Below, piece by piece: positions 57,111-64,000 of a stretch of 64,000 nucleotides of DNA. Source of the stretch: Flaccisagitta enflata. Lineage: Eukaryota > Chaetognatha > Sagittoidea > Aphragmophora. The notes beneath the pieces are model-generated. The model saw nothing but the letters and a program-made list of their open reading frames with translations. It ran no database searches and was not told where the DNA came from. The stretch spans positions 6,696,001 through 6,760,000 of the forward strand of contig OZ231126.1 of NCBI GenBank assembly GCA_965153355.1, written 5' to 3'. Position 1 is the stretch's first letter, and each line of letters begins with the position of its first letter. The position numbers were made by a program, and so were the translations under genes.

Positions 57111-57480
57111 TCACATGAAGGTTTTCTTACCACTTCTCCTATTTCGCTGTTATTCATGCGATTTCCCCAACAAAAAATCTTAGTATCACTTATTTTGACG
57201 AAACATTAAGTCGATTTTGACCTAAAATAAGTGTTATTGATGAAATTTTGGCAATATATGAGCTGTGTATTGGGGTTGGCTGATTCTGACACTTTTTTTT
57301 CACGCTGAAATCTTCGTGATTTCTCGCTGACTACTTGCCTACTTAAAACGCACCTTCGACCCTGATTATCCCAAATGGTCTACAAATTGTCATATAATTT
57401 GAGGTTCCCCATATGGAACTGCCGGTATTTGAGTGTGGTCTTGGAATTGCTGGTGTGTGTTTGTGTGGAATCTGATGGGA
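57111..57480. other. No recognised gene
   Basis: AT-rich sequence. No supported feature. Confidence 0.5.
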
Positions 57481-57529
57481 CATGGTTGTCCGACAGAGGG
57501 AGAGTGGGTCGGTGGATCTGTTTTCAAAA

Positions 57530-58640
57530 GGTCAATGAATGGTGGATAGCTGGGCCCTTGGGTTGGATTAATTGGATAGTAGGGCGGTGGATGGGTAGGC
57601 CATGGGTCGTTAGATGGTTTGGTCCATTGATTGGTAGGTGGGTCAATTGATGTTTTTTTTGGATGGATTGGTAGGCTAAACGTTGGATGGAAGTCAATAG
57701 AACTTTTGTTTTTTTTCTTCGTCTTTTGGTAGGTGGTTCTTTAAGTCTGCTGTCTGAGGTCTTTAGGATTGGTTGGATGGTTCTTAGGGTCGACAATCTT
57801 TTGGTCTTTGCATTTGGGTGGATGGTTCTCTAGGTCGGCAGTCTTTTGGTTTTCGGTCATTGGGTTGATGGTTCTTTAGGTAGGCAGTCCTTTGGTCTTT
57901 GAGTAGATGGTTCTTTAGGGTGGCAGTCTTTTAGTCTTTGAGTAGATTGTTCTTTAGGTCGGCAGTCCTTTGGTCTTTGGGTTGATGGTTCTTTAGGTCG
58001 GCAGTCTTCTAGTTTTGGTTCTTTGGGTTGATGGTTCTTAGGTCAGCAGTCTTTGAGTAGATGGTTCTTTAGGTTGGCAGTATTTCAGTTTTGGTTCTTT
58101 GGATTGATGGTTCTTTAGGTCGGCAGTCTTTTGGTCTTTGAAAAGAGAGTTCTTTAGGTCGGCAGTATTTTGGTTTTGGTTCTGTGGGTTGATGGCTTTT
58201 TAAGGTTGACAGTCTTTTGGTCTTTGAGTAGATGGTTCTTTAGGTCACCAGTCTCTTGGTCTTTAAGTAGATGGTTCTCTTTGATCTTTGAGTAGAGGGT
58301 TCTCTAGGTTGGCAGTAATTTGGTTTTGGTTCTTTGGGTTGATGGTTGTTGAGGTTGGCAGTCTTTTGGTCTTTGAGTAGAGGGTTCTTTAGGTCGGCAG
58401 TATTTTGGTTTTGGTTCTTTGAGTAGATGGTTCCTTAGGTCGGCAGTCTTTTGGTCTTTGAGTAGAGGGTTCTTTAGGTCGGCAGTATTTTGGTCTTTGA
58501 GTAGATGGTTCTTTAGGTTGGCAGTCTTTTGGTTCTTGGTCTTTGGGTTGATGGTTCTTTAGGTTGGCAGTCTTTTGGTTTTTGGTCTTTGAGTAGATGG
58601 TTCTTTAGGTCGGCAGTCTTTAGGTTTTGGTTCTTTGGCG
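57530..58640 (+). repeat. About 39-bp minisatellite
   Basis: About twenty-three units of GATGGTTCTTTAGGTCGGCA then GTCTTTTGGTCTTTGAGTA from about 57725, preceded by a GGATGG-rich lead. Two alternating endings (TTTGAGTAGA, TTTGGGTTGA) suggest higher-order structure. Confidence 0.9.
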
Positions 58641-58756
58641 TCATAAATTCTTGATTCGATTACGGGAAAAACGCGCAGAAAATTTCCCGCCTTGACTTCT
58701 TATATTTCTAAATTGCATTTGGCTTTGCCCTCTTGTCTCCTTCCTTATCTGCCTAT

Positions 58757-58785
58757 GCGTCTGTCTGTCTGTCTGTCTGTCTGTG

Positions 58786-58840
<55 letters not shown>

Positions 58841-58868
58841 GTGTCTGCCTGTCTGTCTTTCTGTCTGT
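58757..58868 (+). repeat. (CTGT)n
   Basis: About 25 units with few interruptions. Confidence 0.95.
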
Positions 58869-58967
58869 TATGTTTTTGTCTGAATGCCTGTCTGTCTGTC
58901 CGTCTGACTGTCTGACGGTCCTTCTATCTATCTCCTTTTGTCTATCTCTCTTACACTTTCTCTTTCT

Positions 58968-59499
<532 letters not shown>

Positions 59500-59500
<1 letters not shown>

Positions 59501-59605
59501 CTGGTAAAAAAATAACTTTTGACAGTACCAAATCATAAAACATGATTAGTTTAACACAGTCTGACATAACACCATTTAAACCTTAAATACAATGTTTAAA
59601 ACTGC
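59500..59605 (-). repeat. Dispersed repeat shared with 47228-47310
   Basis: Inverted copy of the TTTATGATTTGGTACTG family. Confidence 0.65.
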
Positions 59606-59738
59606 TTCATGGGTAAAAAAATCATAGATCATCCTCATAGATCACCCTCACAAACCCTCCCCTAATCCACCCTCTTTATCATACACCCTACACCCTCATA
59701 AACCCTCCACCTCATAAACCCTCCGTACTCATACACTA

Positions 59739-60199
59739 CGCTGAGGAGAATACACTTTTTTTCATGCAGGGAACAAGAGGAGGGCCCAGATTTTTCCATT
59801 TTTATGTAACTAATGTATTCTAAAAATTTCAGGACCATAGATGTTTTTGAACATTCATCATATTGCACTTGAAAAATGACTCATCCTTAAGGGGGCCAAA
59901 ATTTCAAAATCATTTTTCTTCAAAATGGATGCCAGATTCAGATTCCTTGTAAAAAATCATGTCAGATACTGTATTCACTTTTTTCAAAATCTTTTTTTTA
60001 AGCTGAAAAAAAATGCAAAAAATCTCAAAAAAGACCTTGTTTTTTCAAAAAACCCTATTTTTTTAGGTTTTTGCATTTTTTCAGCTTAAAAACAAAATTT
60101 TGAAAAAAGAAAATAAAGTATCTGACATAATTTTTTACAAGGAATCTGCATCTGGCATCGGATTTGAGGAAAAATGATTTTGAAATTTTGTTTTCGTTG
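59739..60199. mobile_element. Truncated copy of the 42802 hairpin MITE
   Basis: CGCTGAGGAGAATACACTTT preceded by TA; the right arm stops at TGATTTTGAAATTTTG, where a D-type end begins. Confidence 0.85.
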
Positions 60200-60219
60200 G
60201 CCTACTTGGCCTTGTTTAT
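60199..60219 (-). mobile_element. D-type 5' terminus
   Basis: TTGGCCTACTTGGCCTTGTT, the inverse of AACAAGGCCAAATAGGCC at 42596. It abuts the truncated MITE. Confidence 0.65.
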
Positions 60220-60448
60220 TTTATTTTCAAAACGGGATTGAAAACTCGTCAATTTGGCGCCAAAAAACGGATTTTAGCTTTACCCAATCAACAGATATAC
60301 TTAAAACACCATCAACATTGAGTAAATAGGAAAAAGTTAATCGTCCAAGTTACTCCAATTTTGGCATCAATTCCAAATCTTGAAAAAAGAGTATCTACAG
60401 TTATTACTTGCATGCCTTTTGGGCTACATCATCCATATTTGACATAAA

Positions 60449-60455
60449 GTAAATG

Positions 60456-60528
<73 letters not shown>
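60449..60528 (+). repeat. (TATC)n
   Basis: About 20 units. Confidence 0.97.
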
Positions 60529-60583
60529 GTCTATTTAAATCTTATCAATTCTTTTTTCTTTCTTTTCTTTTGTCTTTCATCAG

Positions 60584-60705
60584 TTTTCATGGACGGGGCG
60601 AATTGCGGTGACGGACAATGGATAGATGGCGCGGTAGTCTATTCACACGCCGCAGCCACAGAGAAACACTACAAGAACAACATCAACTGCCGCATCACCT
60701 TCAGG
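60584..60705 (+). CDS. Internal exon, CUB-like domain
   Basis: A pyrimidine-rich tract ends TTTCATCAG, then a 122-nt open exon, then the strong donor GTAAGT at 60706-60711. The reading frame after two leading bases encodes 40 residues: FMDGANCGDGQWIDGAVVYS, then HAAATEKHYKNNINCRITFR. Cys-Gly early, a Gly-x-x-hydrophobic-Tyr-Ser segment and HYKNNINCRITF resemble the start of a CUB domain, an extracellular beta-sandwich with disulphides (typical motif C..., sP, YpnN.nC.w.I). This exon would supply only the first third of a domain. It starts in phase 2 and ends in phase 0. No partner exon is recognised; GAAA and other repeats follow in the intron. The protein would be secreted or extracellular if real. 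Splice sites and mixed composition support it; the family call is tentative. Confidence 0.5.
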
Positions 60706-60726
60706 GTAAGTTTCACCTGATAGTTA

Positions 60727-60783
60727 CAGAGAGAGAGAGAGAGAGAGAAAGAAAGAAAAAAAATGAAAGAAAGAAAGAAAGAC

Positions 60784-60854
<71 letters not shown>

Positions 60855-60855
60855 A
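60727..60855 (+). repeat. (GA)n and (GAAA)n
   Basis: Short GA run followed by about 24 GAAA units, in the putative intron. Confidence 0.95.
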
Positions 60856-60947
60856 CGCAATGAAAAGAAGAGAAAGAAAGAGAATCCGGTTAAATGGATT
60901 AGCTGTTGGACGGAAGGAAAAATTGTTGGCGATTTGATGGCAGAATT

Positions 60948-61330
60948 CCAAGTTTGTACAAGTGCCAAACAAAGCGTTCAGCTGCGTTGGGATGCTACCA
61001 GTCAACGTCCATTCATCCAACTACTTATCCATCCCTTACTTCAATCATCTCTCCGTTTGTTCACTCCTTTATTGATTAACCCCTTAAATCATTCATTTCC
61101 AAGTTTGTGCAGGTGCCAAACAAAGCATTTAGCTATGTCGGGATCCAGCCAGTCAAAGTCCATTCATCGCTCAACTTATTCATCCCTTACTACATTCATC
61201 TCGTAATTTGTTCACTCCTTTATTGATGAACCCCATATTTCATTCATTTCCAAGTTTGAACAAGCGTTCAGCTGCTTCGGAATGCTTCTAGTCAAAGTCC
61301 ATTTATCCTTCTTGTATGGTCTTTATGGTC
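60948..61330 (+). repeat. 150-bp tandem repeat, about 2.6 units
   Basis: TTCCAAGTTTGTACAAGTGC, CAAACAAAGCGTTCAGCTG, CCAGTCAACGTCCATTCATC recur at about 60948, 61098 and 61248. Confidence 0.85.
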
Positions 61331-61380
61331 ACTATTTCTATCCCTCACTTTGTTCATCTCTCACTACGTCCATGCCTTTT

Positions 61381-61987
61381 GGGCAGCGGCCCCGGAGGGG
61401 CCGATGACCTATGATTCCACATAGGGCAATTTTCTCCGGTTTCCGGTTTCCATTTTCCGTCCGTCCCCCCCCTCCCCCAAGCCTCAACCAAAGCCTCTCA
61501 GACCCCAAATCAGGCCTTTTTGACTCCAAATCAGGCCTTTTTGACTCCAAATCAGACCTTTCTGACTCCAAATCAGACCTTTCTGACCCCAAATCAGGCT
61601 TCTCAGACCTCAAATCAGGCCTCCCAGACCCCAAATCAGGCCTCTCAGACCCCAAATCAGGCCTCCCAAACCCCAGATCAGGCTTCTCAGACCCCAAGTT
61701 AGGCTTTTCAGACCCCAAATTAGACCTCTCAGACCCAAATAAGGCCTTTCAGTCCCCAAATCAAGCCTCTCAGACCCCAAACCACGCCTCTCACACCCTA
61801 AATCAGACATCTCAGAGCCAAAATCAGGCCTCTCAGCCCTCTAAACCAGCTTCTCACACCGGAGAAAATTGTCCTATGTGGAATCATAGGTCATCAGCCC
61901 CTCTGCTGCTGCCCCTCTCATAATCTCATTCCCATGTACACTAAGGGGCATCGGGTACCGCTGACCATGTTACGCTTTCGCGACTAT
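61381..61987 (+). mobile_element. B element, complete
   Basis: GGGCAGCGGCCCCGGAGGGG, ATGATTCCACATAGG. Minisatellite CCCAAATCAGGCCTCTCAGA (about 17 units, 61500-61860), then inverted CCTATGTGGAATCATAGG, TGCTGCCC, GGGGCATCGGGTACCGCTGA, CGCTTTCGCG then ACTA. Confidence 0.9.
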
Positions 61988-61999
61988 TATAACTCTTTT

Positions 62000-62340
62000 C
62001 CTACTTCATTCATCTCATACTCATTTGGTCACCTCATTCATTCCTATCTCATTTATCCCTTCCTTCATAATTCAGCTATTTCAAGATGCAACCCTTATAG
62101 TCCATTGATCCCTCATTGTATCCACCACTTTCTTTATTTATCTCTCAGTTTATCATCCTCTTATTCATCCATCCTAACTTGGATTCATTTCTCACTTCAT
62201 TCCTCCCTCAGTTCATTCATTTCTCACTTCATTCCTCCCTCAGTTCACTCATTCCTCACTTCACTCATCCCTCAGTTCATTCATCCCTCCATTGACTTAT
62301 CGGTTAGCAGTGTCTTGCTGCATCCATCATCCTTCACCGT
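62000..62340 (+). repeat. Degenerate TCATTCAT/TCCCTCAGT repeats
   Basis: Loose 30-bp units (TCATTCATTTCTCACTTCAT). Not coding. Confidence 0.6.
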
Positions 62341-62539
62341 TCGTTCAAACCTCGGCAGTCACTCAACTCTTATTGATTGCCCCGATATTCCATTTGTGAA
62401 TGAATGATTGAAGGAATTCATTCTTGGCAACAATTGAATTACAACACTTTGAATATTGTAAATGTCGCGTCAAAGGAAAGTCTGTAAAATCCCGATACTT
62501 TTTTTCCAACAGAGTCCCCAATCGTGAGAATTTCCTCAG

Positions 62540-62642
62540 CTCTTCTCTCCTTTCTATCCTTTCTACCCTTTCTATCCTTTCTACCCTTTCTATCCTTTCT
62601 AACCTTTGTGCCATTTCTAATTCTATCCTTTATATCCTCTCC
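62540..62642 (+). repeat. 18-bp repeat CTATCCTTTCTACCCTTT
   Basis: About five units. Confidence 0.85.
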
Positions 62643-62683
62643 CATCATGCATCACGTTGACTCAACGAGAGCCATATTGTAAC

Positions 62684-63109
62684 AGGTCGCCCAAGGGCAA
62701 TATGTGGTCAGCGATACCCGTTGCCCTGCTTTGCATGGTTATAAATTAGAATGAGAGGAAGCAGGGCAGCGGCCCCGAAGGGGACAAAGTCTTGTAAAAC
62801 ACAGGGGGACTTTTGTTTGTCTGTTCCTTTGTCCGTTTGTTCGTCCATTCGTCCGTCCGTCTGCGGGGGAAATTTAAGGCCTGGGAGGATAGGTTTCAGG
62901 CCTGAGAAGGCAGATTTCAGGCCTGAGAGGGCAGATTCAAGGCCTGAGAGGGCAGATTTCAATCCTGAGAGGGCAGATTTCAGGCCTGAGAGTGCAGATT
63001 TCAGGCCTGAGAGGGCCTGGGGGGACTAGCGCACAAACGGACGAACGAACGGACGAACAACAGTCCCCCTGTGTTCTACAGGACTTTGTCCCCTTCGGGG
63101 CCGCTTCCC
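62684..63109 (-). mobile_element. B element, variant arms
   Basis: GTGGTCAGCGATACCCGTTG module, arm GGGCAGCGGCCCCGAAGGGG then ACAAAGTCTTGTAAAACAC and AGGGGGACT. The core is GGCCTGAGAGGGCAGATTTC minisatellite (62875-63015), and the inverted arm is AGTCCCCCTGTG...AGGACTTTGTCCCC. The distal arm sequence differs from other B copies, yet its two sides match each other. Confidence 0.85.
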
Positions 63110-63392
63110 AAAAACGCTCCCTCAGGTTACCATTTTTAATTGGTTGATTAATGGAAAATTCCCGTTTCCTTCTTTGCTACGGAATGAAAAGAAAATAAAA
63201 CTTGATGTAAAGCAAATATCTTCATTAACCATTCAATCATTTTCTTCTTACTCCATTCCCCGGTTCTTTTAATCATCAGTTTTCTTTTCCAACTCTACAC
63301 ATTTCTCTCTTTCTCATTAAAGTTGTTTTTGAAGTTTTATGTCACTTTCGTTTGCCCTCTACGTGCACGTCCACCGAGCAGTGAGACAGTTT

Positions 63393-63395
63393 CAC

Positions 63396-63443
<48 letters not shown>
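63393..63443 (+). repeat. (CTGT)n
   Basis: About 12 units. Confidence 0.95.
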
Positions 63444-63647
63444 CTCCTGTCTTGCTGCTGATTGCAATTCTAACTGTTAACGTTTTTACCCCCTAGCTAG
63501 CCCATCATATCCTCTTTTGATAAACCATCCACATCTCCCATTTTCCTCTCCCTTTTGTCTTCTTTTATGTCTTTTTGTGTCCTTTTCTCTCTCCTTCCCC
63601 TTTTCTTCTTCCAGTTTTTATTCCTTTCCTCTCTCTGTCTGTCTGTT

Positions 63648-63853
<206 letters not shown>

Positions 63854-64000
63854 ATTTTTGGGTTATCCTTTTGTTTTCTTTTACGATCTCAACTTCGCGC
63901 TTTGTCAGTTCTCCACCAGAGCGTTTTAACATTTTCCGCTTCTGCTTGGTCCAACTTCACGTTCACCAAAAATTTCCTCATGCTCTTTTTTTTTTTCTCT

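Overview
This window looks like non-coding DNA from a repeat-rich animal genome, probably a marine or aquatic invertebrate; the species cannot be named from the sequence. There is no operon structure and no long unique coding region. There are dozens of microsatellites and minisatellites, several DNA-transposon derivatives with recognisable target-site duplications, and one well-formed spliced exon with a CUB-like sequence. Almost all long open frames are low-complexity translations of tandem repeats and are not annotated as genes.

Four kinds of repeat dominate. (1) A clan of short elements, here called A, E, C/D and B, scattered from about 2.2 to 63.1 kb. A, E and C/D begin with AACAAGG or similar and carry a subterminal 9-base box. 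They then hold a variable core and a tetranucleotide tract (GGAC, CAAC or CGAC), and end in a hairpin followed by CTAA. In A, E and C the 9-base box is the reverse complement of the last hairpin arm, and the two change together between families. This is the layout of non-autonomous Helentron/DINE-type rolling-circle elements. B has inverted arms around a private minisatellite and ends in a small hairpin plus CTA. (2) Elements flanked by TA (Tc1/mariner/pogo-like), mostly internally deleted; two keep the end of a transposase reading frame. (3) Elements with longer duplications: hAT-like (8 bp) at 47.1-47.4 kb, a probable hAT-like element at 41.9-43.9 kb, and a 9-bp case at 50.5-51.0 kb. (4) Tandem arrays with units of 11, 12, 22, 32, 37, 39, 71, 81, 150 and 375 bp, plus long GA, CA, TTC and CTTT tracts.

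Layout: 1-4539 is a Foldback-like element with about 0.8-1.1 kb inverted arms made of 145-bp subrepeats, holding an A/B composite and weak coding remnants. 4.5-9.5 kb has C and A elements, a TA-flanked 1.3 kb element and CTTT/CTG tracts. 9.5-16.2 kb is mainly simple repeats with A, B and E copies. 16.2-18.6 kb is an A element swollen by minisatellites and hit by a Tc1-like element. 19.2-21.5 kb is a cluster of TA elements. 21.8-28.8 kb is satellite-rich (22, 81, 375 and 71 bp). 28.8-34 kb has B, E and A copies, a degenerate GGACAACT array and microsatellites. 34.2-35.9 kb is a nest of TA elements. 36-41 kb has two TTC tracts and four B/A copies. 41.9-43.9 kb is a three-level nest. 44-57 kb mixes short transposon derivatives, clan copies and microsatellites. 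57.7-60 kb is a 39-bp minisatellite, a CT tract and a truncated hairpin element. 60.58-60.71 kb is the CUB-like exon. The window ends with two B elements and a CT tract.

No gene network can be read from this window. It shows repeated nesting of element types and of tandem arrays inside elements. All family names rest on structure read by eye, not on database comparison.
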